NCBI RefSeq assembly: GCF_031348265.1 | Contig: NZ_CP133771.1 | Location: forward strand, 8,618,001 to 8,682,000 | Direction: 5' to 3' | Length of the DNA stretch: 64,000 nucleotides | DNA from: Streptomyces collinus | GTDB lineage: Bacteria; Actinomycetota; Actinomycetes; Streptomycetales; Streptomycetaceae | Part shown: positions 16,889-26,776 of the stretch, piece by piece | Layout: every line of letters starts with the position of its first letter | How positions within the stretch are numbered: position 1 is the stretch's first letter | Position numbers and translations under genes: made by a program | The notes under the pieces: model-generated | The model's database searches: none | Seen by the model: the letters and a program-made list of their open reading frames with translations, nothing else | What the model was told of the DNA's origin: nothing

Positions 16889-17974
16889 ATGGCTCACGAG
16901 GTACGTGCCGTCGTCGCCCGGAAGAAGGGCGCCCCGGTTTCCGTCGAGACGATCGTCGTCCCCGATCCCGGCCCGGGTGAGGCACTGGTCAAGGTCGAGG
17001 CGTGCGGCGTCTGCCACACCGACCTCCACTACCGCGAGGGCGGGATCAACGACGAGTTCCCCTTCCTTCTGGGACACGAGGCGGCCGGTCGCGTGGAGGC
17101 GGTGGGGGAGGGGGTCACCGGCATCGAGCCCGGCGACTTCGTCATCCTCAACTGGCGTGCCGTGTGCGGCCAGTGCCGGGCGTGCAGCAAGGGCAAGCCC
17201 TGGTACTGCTTCGCCACCCACAACGCGACGCAGCCGATGACACTGCTCGACGGCACCCCGCTCTCGCCCGCCCTCGGCATCGGTGCCTTCGCGGAGAAGA
17301 CGCTGGTCGCCGCCGGACAGTGCACCAAGGTGGACCCGGCGGCCCCGGCGGCGGCGGCCGGGCTGCTCGGATGCGGTGTCATGGCGGGCTTCGGCGCCGC
17401 CGTCAACACCGGCGCCGTCGGGCGGGGGGACACCGTCGCCGTCATCGGCTGCGGCGGTGTCGGCATGGCCGCCGTCGCGGGCGCCCGGCTCGCCGGCGCG
17501 TCCAAGGTCATCGCCGTCGACATCGACCAGCGCAAGCTGGACCGTGCCATGACCATGGGGGCCACCCACACCGTCGACGGCGCCAAGGGCAACGTGGTGG
17601 AGGCGGTGCGCGAACTCACCGGCGGCTTCGGCGCCGATGTCGTCGTCGAGGCCGTCGGCCGCCCGGAGACGTACCAGCAGGCCTTCTACGCCCGGGACCT
17701 GGCCGGCACCGTCGTGCTGGTCGGCGTGCCCACCCCGGAGATGAAGGTGGAACTGCCCCTGCTCGACGTCTTCGGCCGCGGCGGCGCGCTGAAGTCCAGC
17801 TGGTACGGCGACTGCCTGCCCTCGCGCGACTTCCCGGCCCTCATCGACCTGTACCTGGGCGGCCGGTTCGACCTCGACGCGTTCGTCACCGAGACCATCG
17901 GCCTGGGCGACGTGGAGGAGGCCTTCGAGAAGATGCACGGCGGCGACGTGCTGCGCTCCGTGGTGGTGCTGTGA
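16889..17974 (+). CDS. mscR: S-(hydroxymethyl)mycothiol dehydrogenase (mycothiol-dependent formaldehyde dehydrogenase)
   Basis: 361 aa from ATG 16889 with GAGGAG upstream. It is a zinc-containing medium-chain alcohol dehydrogenase. The catalytic zinc ligands lie in [16 protein letters not shown] and the structural zinc cysteines in [16 protein letters not shown]. The NAD-binding loop is [17 protein letters not shown] and the C-terminal motif [14 protein letters not shown]. Stretches such as [12 protein letters not shown] and [20 protein letters not shown] fit the MscR group closely. It oxidises the mycothiol-formaldehyde adduct in the cytoplasm. Formaldehyde is released by betaine, dimethylglycine and sarcosine demethylation, so its place in the island makes sense. 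It overlaps the next gene by one base (TGATG), and an island-type operator precedes it. Confidence 0.93.
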   Translation: MAHEVRAVVARKKGAPVSVETIVVPDPGPGEALVKVEACGVCHTDLHYREGGINDEFPFLLGHEAAGRVEAVGEGVTGIEPGDFVILNWRAVCGQCRACSKGKPWYCFATHNATQPMTLLDGTPLSPALGIGAFAEKTLVAAGQCTKVDPAAPAAAAGLLGCGVMAGFGAAVNTGAVGRGDTVAVIGCGGVGMAAVAGARLAGASKVIAVDIDQRKLDRAMTMGATHTVDGAKGNVVEAVRELTGGFGADVVVEAVGRPETYQQAFYARDLAGTVVLVGVPTPEMKVELPLLDVFGRGGALKSSWYGDCLPSRDFPALIDLYLGGRFDLDAFVTETIGLGDVEEAFEKMHGGDVLRSVVVL

Positions 17975-18384
17975 TGGCCGGCGCACCGCGCATCGAACAC
18001 CTCGTCACGAGCGGCACGTTCAGTCTCGACGGCGGCACCTGGGACGTCGACAACAACGTCTGGATCGTCGGTGACGACGACGAGGTGGTCGTCATCGACG
18101 CGGCGCACGACTCCGACGCCGTCCTGGAGGCCGTCGGTGACCGCCGCCTGTCCGCCGTCGTGTGCACCCACGCCCACGACGACCATGTGCGCGCCGCACC
18201 GGACGTCGCTCTCGCCACCGGCGCGCGCGTCCTGCTGCACCCGGACGACCAGGTCCTGTGGAAGACGGTGCACCCGAACCGACGCCCCGACGGCCCCCTC
18301 GCCGACGGCGACGAACTCGTCGTCGCGGGCATCGGACTGCGCGTCCTCCACACCCCCGGGCACGCGCCCGGGGCCGTGTTCTGA
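17974..18384 (+). pseudogene. MBL-fold hydrolase partner of mscR, C-terminally truncated
   Basis: 136 codons. The metallo-beta-lactamase core is present up to LRVLHTPGHAPGAVF and then stops, whereas mscR-linked MBL proteins usually have about 210 residues. The first metal motif THAHDDH is intact; the later GDxLF and GHG-type metal ligands are missing. The partner usually processes the S-formyl-mycothiol product of MscR. The region after the stop is non-coding and soon becomes the control region of the ferredoxin gene, so the last 70 codons were deleted. It may be inactive; a shortened functional form cannot be ruled out but is unlikely without the missing ligands. Confidence 0.75.
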
Positions 18385-18406
18385 GGGGTGTCCAGCTCTG
18401 ACCTGC

Positions 18407-18545
18407 GTTTCTTATAGCGCAGGGCGTTTCGCATCGCGCAACGAAAAATAGGGGTGCCGAGCGGCCCGTGAACTCCTTGACAAGGGTTTGTGGGCGACCC
18501 CAAACTGACGTTGCGTTCACCGCAATCCGTTTCGCTATACGCACC
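18407..18545 (+). promoter_or_regulatory. Ferredoxin promoter with four operator copies
   Basis: Four 5-7-5 elements of the island motif: GTTTC-N7-GCAGG (18407-18423), GTTTC-N7-GCAAC (18426-18442), GTTGC-N7-GCAAT (18510-18526) and GTTTC-N7-GCACC (18529-18545). Between them lies TTGACA (18477-18482), 18 bases, CAAACT (18501-18506). The third operator starts 3 bases after the -10. This is the densest cluster in the window. Confidence 0.7.
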
Positions 18546-18553
18546 GAGGTGTC

Positions 18554-18916
18554 ATGATGATTCCCGCGTGCCGTCTCGTGGATCTGCCCCGAGGCGAGGC
18601 CCACAGGCTCGACATCGACCCGCCGGTCTCGGTGTTCCACACCGACGACGGCGAACTCTTCGCCATCGACGACACATGCACCCACCAGGACGCCTCGCTC
18701 GCCGACGGCTGGCTGGAGGGCTGTGAGGTCGAATGCCCGCTGCACGCCTCGAAGTTCAACCTCAAGACCGGAGCCGTCGACGCCCCGCCGGCCAAGCTCC
18801 CGGTGCGCACGCACGAGGTCTTCGTCGAGGACGGCATGATCTACGTCCGGCTGTCCACGGCAGCCCCGAACCTGCCTCCCTGCATCGCCGCCCGGCTCGC
18901 CGGGGGCGTCGCGTGA
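18554..18916 (+). CDS. Rieske-type [2Fe-2S] ferredoxin
   Basis: 120 aa. It has the Rieske cluster signature CTHQDASLADGWLEG followed by VECPLHASKFNLKTG: Cys-X-His, then Cys-X2-His, 17-18 residues apart. The size fits the small ferredoxins of three-component aromatic-ring-type oxygenases. It would pass electrons from the following FAD reductase to the Rieske oxygenase(s) of this island, which demethylate glycine betaine. ATG 18554 is preceded by GAGGTGTC; a second ATG overlaps it (MM). Its stop overlaps the GTG of the reductase (GTGA), so the two are coupled. The oxygenase follows 92 bases after the reductase. Confidence 0.9.
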   Translation: MMIPACRLVDLPRGEAHRLDIDPPVSVFHTDDGELFAIDDTCTHQDASLADGWLEGCEVECPLHASKFNLKTGAVDAPPAKLPVRTHEVFVEDGMIYVRLSTAAPNLPPCIAARLAGGVA

Positions 18917-20076
18917 GGACGGTGGCCGTGGTGGGCGCGTCGCTGGCCGGTCTGTCAGCGGCGCGCTCCTTGCGAAAGCAGGGGTACGACGGACGGCTGG
19001 TCGTCATAGGCGACGAACTCCACCGCCCGTACGACAGGCCGCCCCTGTCCAAGGAGTTCCTGGCCGGCGGCATCGGCGAAGCCGATCTCGCACTGGAGCC
19101 GGACGACGAGGACCTGCAAGCGGAGTGGCTGCTCGGCGCCCGCGCCGCCGGACTCGACACCACACCCCGCGCCGTGCGGCTCACCGACGGCCGGGAGGTG
19201 AGAGCCGACGGCATCGTCATCGCCACCGGCGCTTCCGCCCGGACCCTGCCCGGCATGGACGGCCTGGCCGGTGTGCACACCCTGCGCACCCTGGACGACG
19301 CCCGCGCCCTGCGGGACGAACTGGCCGGGGGCGGACGCCTGGTCGTGATCGGCGGCGGCTTCATCGGGGCCGAGGTCGCCTCCACCGCCCGCGCGCTCGG
19401 CCTCGACGTGACCATCGTCGAGGCTGCGCCCACCCCTCTGGCAGGGCCGCTCGGCGCGACCATGGGCGGCATCGTCTCCGCCCTCCACGCCGACCACGGC
19501 GTGCGCCTGTTGTGCGGCGTCGGCGTCAAGGGGCTGAGCGGCGAGACCCGCGTCGACGCCGTCCTGATGGAGGACGGCCGCAGCATCCCCGCCGACATCG
19601 TCGTCGTGGGCGTCGGGGCCCGCCCCTGCGTGGACTGGCTGGCAGGCTCCGGTGTCGAACTCGACGACGGCGTCAAGTGCGGCGCGGACGGCCGTACCAG
19701 CCTGGCCGGGGTGGTCGCGGTCGGCGACTGCGCCTCCTGGTACGACCCGCGCGCGGGCATCCACCGCCGCGTCGAGCACTGGACGGGCGCCCGGGAGCGC
19801 CCCGACGCGGCCGTGGCCGCCCTGCTCTCCTGGGGCGAGTCCGAACCGGGCGTACCGAGGCCGCCGTACTTCTGGTCCGACCAGTACGGCGTGAAGATCC
19901 AGTTCGCCGGCAACGCGTCCCGTGCCGACAACGTCACCATCGAGGAAGGCGCCGCGGACGACCGTAACGTCCTGGCCGTCTACCGGCGGGCCGGACACCC
20001 GGTCGCCGTCCTCGGGATGAACCAGCCCCGGCTGTTCATGCGCTGGCGCAAGCAGCTCGCGGCCAACACGCCCTGA
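18913..20076 (+). CDS. FAD-dependent ferredoxin reductase
   Basis: 387 aa from the GTG at 18913 overlapping the ferredoxin stop. The FAD loop VAVVGASLAGLSAARSL is at the N-terminus. RPYDRPPLSKEFLAGG is typical of rhodocoxin/putidaredoxin-reductase-type flavoproteins. The NAD loop is VVIGGGFIGAEVASTA and the second FAD motif SLAGVVAVGDCASWYD. A reductase C-terminal domain (QYGVKIQFAGNASRADN) ends the protein. It takes electrons from NAD(P)H and reduces the adjacent Rieske ferredoxin. In pseudomonads betaine demethylation uses a single GbcB reductase with its own cluster; here the two functions are on separate proteins. Confidence 0.9.
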   Translation: MRTVAVVGASLAGLSAARSLRKQGYDGRLVVIGDELHRPYDRPPLSKEFLAGGIGEADLALEPDDEDLQAEWLLGARAAGLDTTPRAVRLTDGREVRADGIVIATGASARTLPGMDGLAGVHTLRTLDDARALRDELAGGGRLVVIGGGFIGAEVASTARALGLDVTIVEAAPTPLAGPLGATMGGIVSALHADHGVRLLCGVGVKGLSGETRVDAVLMEDGRSIPADIVVVGVGARPCVDWLAGSGVELDDGVKCGADGRTSLAGVVAVGDCASWYDPRAGIHRRVEHWTGARERPDAAVAALLSWGESEPGVPRPPYFWSDQYGVKIQFAGNASRADNVTIEEGAADDRNVLAVYRRAGHPVAVLGMNQPRLFMRWRKQLAANTP

Positions 20077-20168
20077 GAAGGGCGCTGCTCCTTGATTCGA
20101 CGACGTCCGGTGTAGCTCGTCCCGGCGCGTGCATGCCCGACCCACGACGTTTCCCCGAGGAGTGCACT

Positions 20169-21299
20169 GTGACCTCGACCGGCCTGCCGGAAAGTCTCAT
20201 CGCCACCCTGCCCGGCTCCGCCTACACGGACCCCGGGGTCTTCGCCCAGGAGCAGGAACACATCTTCGAGGCCATGTGGTTCTGCGCCGTGCGCTCCGCC
20301 GACCTCGCCGGCCCCGGGGCGTTCCGGACCGTGCAGGTCGGCCGCGAGAGCATCCTCATCACCCGTGCACGCGACCGGACCGTACGCGCCTTCTTCAACG
20401 TCTGCCGGCACCGCGGGGCCAAGCTCTGCACGGCGGAGAGCGGAGAGGTCAAGCGCGCCTTCCAATGCCCCTACCACGCCTGGACGTACGACCTGACGGG
20501 CAAGCTCGTCGCGGCGCCCAACCTCACGAAAATGCCCGACGTCAGCCGCACCGAGTACGGCCTGGCAACCGTGGCGACGCGCGAATGGCTCGGCTACGTG
20601 TGGGTGTGCCTCGCCGAGAACCCGCCCCCCTTCGACGAGGTCGTCCAGGACGTGGTCGCGCGTCTCGGCGACACGGAGTCGATCGAGCACTACGGCATCG
20701 ACGACCTCGACATCGGAAGACGGATCGTCTACGACGTCCGGGCGAACTGGAAGCTCATCGTCGAGAACTTCATGGAGTGCTACCACTGCGCGACGATCCA
20801 CCCCGAACTCACCGAGGTGCTGCCCGAGTTCGCCGACGGCTACGCCGCCCAGTACTACGTGGGACACGGCGCGGAGTTCGGCGCGGACGTCAAGGGCTTC
20901 ACCGTCGACGGCTCGGAGGGCCTCGACCGCATCCCGGGCGTCACCGAGGAACAGGACCGCCGCTACTACGCGATCACCGTCCGCCCGCAGGTGTTCATCA
21001 ACCTCGTGCCCGACCACGTGATATTCCACCGGATGTACCCGGTCGCCGCGGACCGCACCATCGTCGAGTGCGACTGGCTCTACCTCAAGCACGTCGTCGA
21101 GAGCGGCAAGGACGTCAGCCGGTCGGTGGAGCTCTTCGACCGGGTCAACCGGCAGGACTTCGACGCCTGCGAGCGCTGCCAGCCCGCGATGAGCTCCCGG
21201 CTGTACGCCAAGGGCGGGGTCCTCGTGCCCAGCGAGCACCACATCGGCGAGTTCCACACCTTCGTCCAGGAGCGCCTGGGCGCGGGGCGGCCGCAGTAA
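20169..21299 (+). CDS. Rieske oxygenase, glycine betaine monooxygenase GbcA-like (copy 1)
   Basis: 376 aa from the GTG at 20169 (GAGGAG upstream). I chose it over an upstream ATG at 20133 because the paralogue at 41.8 kb starts at the same residue (TGLPxSLIATLPG). The Rieske domain carries VCRHRGAKLC and QCPYHAWTYDL, Cys-X-His and Cys-X2-His. The catalytic domain has the mononuclear iron motif ENFMECYHCATIHPEL. In this family, which includes choline monooxygenase and GbcA, betaine is N-demethylated to dimethylglycine plus formaldehyde. It is downstream of its ferredoxin and reductase. Nearly identical to the second copy; one may be redundant or have a shifted substrate such as another quaternary amine. 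Confidence 0.88.
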   Translation: MTSTGLPESLIATLPGSAYTDPGVFAQEQEHIFEAMWFCAVRSADLAGPGAFRTVQVGRESILITRARDRTVRAFFNVCRHRGAKLCTAESGEVKRAFQCPYHAWTYDLTGKLVAAPNLTKMPDVSRTEYGLATVATREWLGYVWVCLAENPPPFDEVVQDVVARLGDTESIEHYGIDDLDIGRRIVYDVRANWKLIVENFMECYHCATIHPELTEVLPEFADGYAAQYYVGHGAEFGADVKGFTVDGSEGLDRIPGVTEEQDRRYYAITVRPQVFINLVPDHVIFHRMYPVAADRTIVECDWLYLKHVVESGKDVSRSVELFDRVNRQDFDACERCQPAMSSRLYAKGGVLVPSEHHIGEFHTFVQERLGAGRPQ

Positions 21300-21384
21300 C
21301 GGCGGCTCCCGGCGTCCCGGCTCCGGGCCTGCGGCGTCCCGGCCCCCGCCGCGAGGGGCGGCCGGCGCAGGCGGCGCGGCAGGC

Positions 21385-22182
21385 TCAGCCCAGGTAGCCC
21401 ATCCGATGGCTGATCTCGTCCGCGCCCTTGACCAGCACCGGAGCGAGGTCGTGCATCCGGTCCTCGGTGAGCCGGTACGCCGGTCCGGAAGCGCTGATCG
21501 CCGCGATGACCTCGCCGTCCCGGTTGCGGACCGGGGCGGCCATGGCGTGCAGCCCCGCCTCGAACTCCTCCAGCGTCCAGGAGTAGCCGCGCTCCAGAGC
21601 CTCGGCCAGGTTCTTCTCCAGCTTCGTCTTCGCGGTCAGGGTGCGGGGCGTCATCTTCTTCAGGCCCGCGTCCGACAGCAGCGCGGTACGCTCCTTCGCC
21701 GGCATGTGGGCCAGCAGGATCTTGCCACTGGAAGTGGCGTGCAACGGCGTCAGCTGGCCGACCCAGTTGAACGCCGTCACGGCGCCCGGACCGCGCACCT
21801 GGTACAGGTTGATCGCGTACTTCTCCTGCATCACGGCGAGGTTCACCGTCTCGCCGATCTCCTCGGCGAGACGCTCGCAGACCGGGCGGCTCTGCTGGGT
21901 GATGTCGATGCGTCCGGTGACCGCGCCGGCGAGACGGACGATGCCGAAACCGAGGCGGTACTTGCCGCGCTCGCCCGCCTGTTCCACCAGGCCGCGCACC
22001 TCCAGGGCGCCCAGCAGCCGGAACGCGGTGGACTTGTGGACGTCGATCTCGGCGGCTACCTCGCTGACGCCGGCCTCGCCGCGCCGGGCCAGGATCTCCA
22101 GCACGGTGATGGCCCGGTCGACCGACTGCACCCCACCGGTCGGCGCACTTGTCGTTTCGGTATCTGGATGGTAGTTGCTCAC
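21385..22182 (-). CDS. IclR-family regulator of the choline island (copy 1)
   Basis: 265 aa from the GTG at 22182, the start equivalent to its paralogue (SNYxxxxE...GGVQSVDRA). The N-terminal winged helix is GEAGVSEVAAEIDVHKSTAF. The effector domain has HATSSGKILLAHMPAKERTA and ERGYSWTLEEFEAGLHAMAA. A perfect GTTGC-N7-GCAAC operator overlaps the start codon (22174-22190), so it probably represses itself; a second perfect site at 22254-22270 serves the divergent betA gene. It is convergent with the Rieske oxygenase. The inducer is probably a betaine-pathway metabolite, but this is inference. Very similar to the IclR gene at 39.9 kb. Confidence 0.9.
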   Translation of the reverse strand: MSNYHPDTETTSAPTGGVQSVDRAITVLEILARRGEAGVSEVAAEIDVHKSTAFRLLGALEVRGLVEQAGERGKYRLGFGIVRLAGAVTGRIDITQQSRPVCERLAEEIGETVNLAVMQEKYAINLYQVRGPGAVTAFNWVGQLTPLHATSSGKILLAHMPAKERTALLSDAGLKKMTPRTLTAKTKLEKNLAEALERGYSWTLEEFEAGLHAMAAPVRNRDGEVIAAISASGPAYRLTEDRMHDLAPVLVKGADEISHRMGYLG

Positions 22183-22190
22183 AACGCAAC
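22174..22190. promoter_or_regulatory. Operator GTTGC-N7-GCAAC over the IclR start codon
   Basis: GTTGCTCACAACGCAAC: perfect 5-bp arms with a 7-base spacer, covering the GTG start of the IclR gene (copy 1). Ideally placed for autorepression. Confidence 0.75.
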
Positions 22191-22253
22191 TATACGGGCG
22201 ATTAACATAGCCGACAGCGGTGCAGGTCACGGGCTTGTTCCGAGAAAACTGAA

Positions 22254-22270
22254 GTTGCGTTGTCCGCAAC
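22254..22270 (+). promoter_or_regulatory. Operator GTTGC-N7-GCAAC upstream of betA
   Basis: GTTGCGTTGTCCGCAAC, perfect arms, about 70 bases before the choline dehydrogenase start. A possible -10 (AAAACT, 22245-22250) ends 3 bases before it. No good -35 is seen here. Confidence 0.75.
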
Positions 22271-22340
22271 CTGGTGCGCATAGAGATACAGGTACTAGCA
22301 TGCCGCGCAATTCTCTACGGCGCGAGCGAGACGAGGCCTC

Positions 22341-24002
22341 ATGGCTGACTTGCAGTACGACTTCGTCATCGTCGGTGGTGGATCGGCCGGCAGTGCACTG
22401 GCCAACCGGCTCTCCGAGGATCCGGGCAACCGGGTCCTGGTTCTGGAGGCGGGCAGACCCGACTACCCATGGGACGTCTTCATCCACATGCCCGCGGCAC
22501 TGACCTACCCCATCGGCAGCCGCTTCTACGACTGGAAGTACGAGTCCGAACCCGAGCCCCACATGGGCGGCCGGCGCGTCTACCACGCACGCGGCAAGGT
22601 CCTGGGCGGTTCCAGCAGCATCAACGGCATGATCTTCCAGCGCGGCAACCCCATGGACTACGAGCGCTGGGCGGCCGACCCCGGAATGGAGAACTGGGAC
22701 TACGCGCACTGTCTGCCGTACTTCCGGCGGATGGAGAACTGCCTGGCCGCCGACCCGGACGACGAGTTCCGGGGCCACGACGGCCCTCTCGTCCTCGAAC
22801 GGGGTCCCGGGACCAACCCGCTCTTCGAGGCCTTCCTCAAGGCCACCGAGGAGGCGGGACACGCCCCCACCGGCGATGTGAACGGCTATCGGCAGGAAGG
22901 TTTCGCCAGGTTCGACCGCAATGTCCACCGCGGGCGCCGGCTGTCGGCCGCGAAGGCCTACCTCAAGCCCGTCCGGAAGCGGCCCAACCTCACCGTCACC
23001 ACGCGTGCCCTGGTCACCCGCGTCCTCTTCGAGGGCAAGCGGGCCGTCGGCGTCGAGTACCGGCGCGGTCGCGGCAGGCCCCAGCGGGTGCGGGCCGGTG
23101 AGGTCATCCTCTGCGGAGGCGCGATCAACTCCCCGCAACTCCTCCAGCTCTCCGGCGTCGGCAACGCCAAGGAACTCGCGGCGCTCGGCGTGGACGTCGT
23201 ACACGATCTGCCGGGCGTCGGCGAGAACCTCCAGGACCACTTGGAGGTGTACATCCAGTACGGCTGCAAGCAGCCCGTCTCCATGCAGCCGTACCTCGCG
23301 AAGTGGCGGGCCCCCTTCATCGGCCTGCAGTGGCTCTTCCGCACGGGCCCGGCCGCGACCAACCACTTCGAGGCGGGCGGCTTCGTCCGCGGCAACGACG
23401 ACGTGGACTACCCCAACCTGATGTTCCACTTCCTGCCCATCGCGGTCCGCTACGACGGCTCCGTGCCGGCCGGCGGACACGGCTACCAGGTGCACGTCGG
23501 GCCCATGTACTCCGACGCCATCGGCTCGGTGAAGATCAAGAGCAAGGACCCCGCCGAGCACCCCGCGTTGCGCTTCAACTACCTCTCCACCGACCAGGAC
23601 CGCCGTGAGTGGGTCGAGGCCGTCAGGGTCGCGCGCCGGTTGCTGAACCAGCCCGCCATGGCCCCGTACAACGCCGGGGAGATCTCGCCCGGCCCGGCCG
23701 TGGAGAGCGACGAGGAGATCCTCGCCTGGGTCGCCAAGGACGCCGAGACCGCGCTGCATCCGTCCTGCACCTGCAAGATGGGCACCGACGAGATGTCCGT
23801 CGTGGACCCGGCGGACCTGCGCGTGCACGGCGTGGAGGGACTGCGGGTCGTCGACGCTTCCGTCATGCCTTACATCACCAACGGCAACATCTACGCGCCG
23901 GTGATGATGATCGCCGAGAAGGCCGCCGATCTCATCCTCGGAAAGGAGCCGCTGCCACCGTCCCGCGCCGCCTACTACCGGCACCGTGAAGCATCCGCGT
24001 AA
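22341..24002 (+). CDS. betA: Choline dehydrogenase, GMC oxidoreductase family
   Basis: 553 aa. N-terminal FAD loop [18 protein letters not shown] followed by [12 protein letters not shown] signature 1 is [19 protein letters not shown] and signature 2 is [15 protein letters not shown]. The C-terminal active-site region is [13 protein letters not shown] with [20 protein letters not shown]. It oxidises choline to betaine aldehyde (and often further) at the membrane or in the cytosol. The aldehyde dehydrogenase and transporter genes follow, which supports choline as substrate. Its 5' region has an island operator, and a 16-bp hairpin terminator follows, so it is a separate transcript. Confidence 0.9.
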   Translation: MADLQYDFVIVGGGSAGSALANRLSEDPGNRVLVLEAGRPDYPWDVFIHMPAALTYPIGSRFYDWKYESEPEPHMGGRRVYHARGKVLGGSSSINGMIFQRGNPMDYERWAADPGMENWDYAHCLPYFRRMENCLAADPDDEFRGHDGPLVLERGPGTNPLFEAFLKATEEAGHAPTGDVNGYRQEGFARFDRNVHRGRRLSAAKAYLKPVRKRPNLTVTTRALVTRVLFEGKRAVGVEYRRGRGRPQRVRAGEVILCGGAINSPQLLQLSGVGNAKELAALGVDVVHDLPGVGENLQDHLEVYIQYGCKQPVSMQPYLAKWRAPFIGLQWLFRTGPAATNHFEAGGFVRGNDDVDYPNLMFHFLPIAVRYDGSVPAGGHGYQVHVGPMYSDAIGSVKIKSKDPAEHPALRFNYLSTDQDRREWVEAVRVARRLLNQPAMAPYNAGEISPGPAVESDEEILAWVAKDAETALHPSCTCKMGTDEMSVVDPADLRVHGVEGLRVVDASVMPYITNGNIYAPVMMIAEKAADLILGKEPLPPSRAAYYRHREASA

Positions 24003-24020
24003 CCCAGTGTTTTCAGACAG

Positions 24021-24060
24021 CCGACCGGCCCGGAAACCCGGCGTTCCGGGCCGGTCGGCG
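24021..24060 (+). terminator. Hairpin terminator after betA
   Basis: Perfect 16-bp arms (GCCGACCGGCCCGGAA and complement) with an 8-base loop, 19 bases after the betA stop. Confidence 0.8.
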
Positions 24061-24109
24061 TCGGGTTCTGAGGGTTGCCTCCTTGGTCAAACCGTCATCG
24101 GCCAACCCC

Positions 24110-24174
24110 TTGACGTGGGATCCCGCCTTATCCAGAGTGTTCCACCACAAGCAATGCGATGCGTGATGCGCAAC
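24110..24174 (+). promoter_or_regulatory. betB promoter and operator
   Basis: TTGACG (24110-24115), a 17-base spacer and CAGAGT (24133-24138) form the promoter. The operator variant GATGC-N7-GCAAC is at 24158-24174, 25 bases before the betB GTG. Confidence 0.65.
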
Positions 24175-24198
24175 GCGATTCGCTCGAAGGGCCCCGAC

Positions 24199-25668
24199 GT
24201 GGCAGACCTGTACGTGGACGGCAAATGGCGGGATCCCGTGGCCGGAGGCCGCCGGGACATCCGCTGCCCGGCAGACGGCACACTCTCCGTGACCGTGTCG
24301 GAAGGCACCCGCCCCGACACCGAGGCGGCCATCGCCGCGGCCCGCCGGGCCTTCGACGAGGGGCCCTGGCCGCGCACCCCCGAGCGCGAGCGCAGCGCGC
24401 TCCTGCTGCGCACCGCCGACATCCTCGAACGCGACGCCGACGCGTTGGCCCGCGCCGAATCACTGGACACCGGCAAGCGGCTCGTGGAGAGCGAGTACGA
24501 CATCGCCGACGTCGTCTCCTGCTTCCGCTACTACGGAGGGCTCGGCGGCACCGACGCCGGCCGGGTGATCGACACCGGCCGCGACGACGCCGTCAGCCGC
24601 GTCGTGTACGAGCCGATCGGCGTCTGCGCACTGATCACCCCCTGGAACTACCCGCTGCTCCAGGCGAGCTGGAAGGTCGCCCCGGCCCTCCTCGCGGGCA
24701 ACACGATCGTCCTCAAGCCCAGCGAACTCACCCCCTCCACCTCGATCCTGCTGATGAGGGCCCTGGCGGAGGCCGGACTTCCGGAGGGCGCCGCCAATCT
24801 CGTCCTGGGAGCCGGGCCCGAGGTGGGAGCACCGCTCGCCGAGGACCCCGCCGTCGACATGGTCTCCTTCACCGGCGGCCTGGACACCGGCAGACGCATC
24901 ATGGCCACCGCCGCCGCGACCGTGAAGAAGGTCGCGCTGGAGCTCGGCGGCAAGAACCCCAACGTCGTCTTCGCCGACGCCGACTTCGAGACGGCCGTGG
25001 ACTTCGCGCTCACGGCCGTCTTCCTGCATTCGGGCCAGGTCTGCTCGGCCGGCGCCCGGCTGATCGTCGAGGACGCGCTGCACGACCGGTTCGTCGACGA
25101 GGTGGTCCGCCGCGCCCGGCGGATCCGTCTCGGCGGCCCCTTCGACCCGCAGGCCGACACCGGCCCGCTGATCTCCGCCCAGCACCTGGCGAAGGTCGAG
25201 GCGTACGTCGCGGCCGGACTCGCGGAGGGTGCCGTCCTGCGCTGCGGCGGCGAACGCCCCGCCGACCCGGCCCTGGCAAACGGCCACTACTACCCGCCGA
25301 CCGTCCTCGACGCGTGCGGTCAGGACATGCGCGTGGTGCACGAGGAGTCCTTCGGGCCCGTCCTCACCGTGGAGCGCTTCACCGACGAGGACGACGCCGT
25401 ACGCATCGCCAACGACACCGAGTACGGACTCGCCGGCGCCGTCTGGACGCAGGACGCAGGCAAGGCCCAGCGGGTCGCCCGCCGGCTGCGCCACGGCACG
25501 GTGTGGATCAACGACTACCACCCCTATGTGCCGCAGGCGGAATGGGGCGGGTTCGGGCATTCCGGCGTGGGCCGGGAGCTGGGACCGACGGGCCTGGACG
25601 AGTACCGGGAGCCCAAACACATCTGGCAGAACATCCAACCCAGGCCGCAGCACTGGTTCCGCGGCTGA
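24199..25668 (+). CDS. betB: Betaine aldehyde dehydrogenase (NAD-dependent ALDH)
   Basis: 489 aa from the GTG at 24199 (GAAGG upstream); the open frame extends back across the operator, which rules out earlier starts. Aldehyde dehydrogenase landmarks: [58 protein letters not shown] (catalytic Glu) and [19 protein letters not shown] (catalytic Cys). [13 protein letters not shown] near the end is also typical. It oxidises betaine aldehyde to glycine betaine in the cytosol. It is the first gene of a transcript that continues with the ABC transporter (20-base gap). The substrate is inferred from its neighbours, since ALDH sequences alone are broad. Confidence 0.9.
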   Translation: MADLYVDGKWRDPVAGGRRDIRCPADGTLSVTVSEGTRPDTEAAIAAARRAFDEGPWPRTPERERSALLLRTADILERDADALARAESLDTGKRLVESEYDIADVVSCFRYYGGLGGTDAGRVIDTGRDDAVSRVVYEPIGVCALITPWNYPLLQASWKVAPALLAGNTIVLKPSELTPSTSILLMRALAEAGLPEGAANLVLGAGPEVGAPLAEDPAVDMVSFTGGLDTGRRIMATAAATVKKVALELGGKNPNVVFADADFETAVDFALTAVFLHSGQVCSAGARLIVEDALHDRFVDEVVRRARRIRLGGPFDPQADTGPLISAQHLAKVEAYVAAGLAEGAVLRCGGERPADPALANGHYYPPTVLDACGQDMRVVHEESFGPVLTVERFTDEDDAVRIANDTEYGLAGAVWTQDAGKAQRVARRLRHGTVWINDYHPYVPQAEWGGFGHSGVGRELGPTGLDEYREPKHIWQNIQPRPQHWFRG

Positions 25669-25687
25669 ACGCCGAAAGAGGTCGAAC

Positions 25688-26776
25688 ATGACCCCAGCAA
25701 CGACCGAGGCGTCGCGGCGGCGCGACACCCCCCAGGACTCGGCACCCACCCCGGTCATCTCCGTACGCGAACTGTGGAAGGTGTTCGGCCCCAAGGCGGC
25801 CCAGGTGCCCGGCTCCGAGGAACTGCGCGGACTCACCCGCCGCGAACTGATGGACCGCACCGGATGCACGGCCGCCGTGCGCGACGTGCACTTCGACGTC
25901 GCGCCCGGCGAGGTGTTCGTCGTGATGGGCCTGTCCGGCTCCGGCAAGTCCACCCTGGTGCGCTGTCTGACCCGGCTCATCGAACCCACCGCCGGCGAGA
26001 TCCTCTTCGAGGGCGAGGACATCCGCGACGCGGACGCGAGCCGCCTGCGCGAGCTGCGCCGCAGCAAGTTCTCCATGGTCTTCCAGCACTTCGGGCTGCT
26101 GCCGCACCGCCGGGTCGTCGACAACGTGGCCTTCGGCCTGGAGATCCGCGGCATGAGCAGGGCCGAGCGCACCAAGCGCGCGCTGGAGGTCGTCGAACTC
26201 GTCGGCCTCTCGGGCTACGAGAGCTCCTACCCCGACCAGCTCTCCGGCGGCATGCAGCAGCGCGTGGGTCTCGCCCGCGCCCTGGCCGGCGACCCCGACG
26301 TGCTCCTCTTCGACGAGCCGTTCTCGGCGCTCGACCCGCTGATCCGCCGGGACATGCAGAACGAGGTCGTCCGTCTGCACCACGAGGTCGGCAAGACGAT
26401 GGTGTTCATCACCCACGACCTGTCCGAGGCGCTGCGGCTGGGCGACCGCATCCTCATCATGCGCGACGGCAGGATGGTCCAGTGCGGCACCGGCGACGAA
26501 CTGGTCGGCGCCCCCGCGGACGACTACGTACGCGACTTCGTCAGGGACGTGCCCCGCGGAGACGTCCTGACCCTGCGGTGGATCATGCGCCCGGCTGAGC
26601 CCGACGACCCTCTGGACGGTCCCGAGCTGGGCCCGGACGTCGTGGTGAAGGAGGCCACGCGGGCGGTGCTCGCGGCCGACAAGCCGGTCAAGGTCGTCGA
26701 GAACGGCGAACTGCTCGGCATCGTCGGCGACGACGAGATCCTCGCGGTGGTCGCCGGACAGGAAGGCGACGCCTGA
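25688..26776 (+). CDS. ABC transporter ATP-binding protein, glycine betaine/choline (ProV/OpuAA type)
   Basis: 362 aa. Walker A is [20 protein letters not shown], the signature is [20 protein letters not shown] and Walker B is [19 protein letters not shown], with the switch His in [11 protein letters not shown]. The N-terminal leader [12 protein letters not shown] resembles the ProV subgroup (KxFG). After the ATPase core come about 85 residues ending [20 protein letters not shown], a short CBS-like regulatory tail. In this group the CBS region senses ionic strength. It energises uptake of choline or betaine. It overlaps the permease start (ATGA). Confidence 0.92.
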   Translation: MTPATTEASRRRDTPQDSAPTPVISVRELWKVFGPKAAQVPGSEELRGLTRRELMDRTGCTAAVRDVHFDVAPGEVFVVMGLSGSGKSTLVRCLTRLIEPTAGEILFEGEDIRDADASRLRELRRSKFSMVFQHFGLLPHRRVVDNVAFGLEIRGMSRAERTKRALEVVELVGLSGYESSYPDQLSGGMQQRVGLARALAGDPDVLLFDEPFSALDPLIRRDMQNEVVRLHHEVGKTMVFITHDLSEALRLGDRILIMRDGRMVQCGTGDELVGAPADDYVRDFVRDVPRGDVLTLRWIMRPAEPDDPLDGPELGPDVVVKEATRAVLAADKPVKVVENGELLGIVGDDEILAVVAGQEGDA

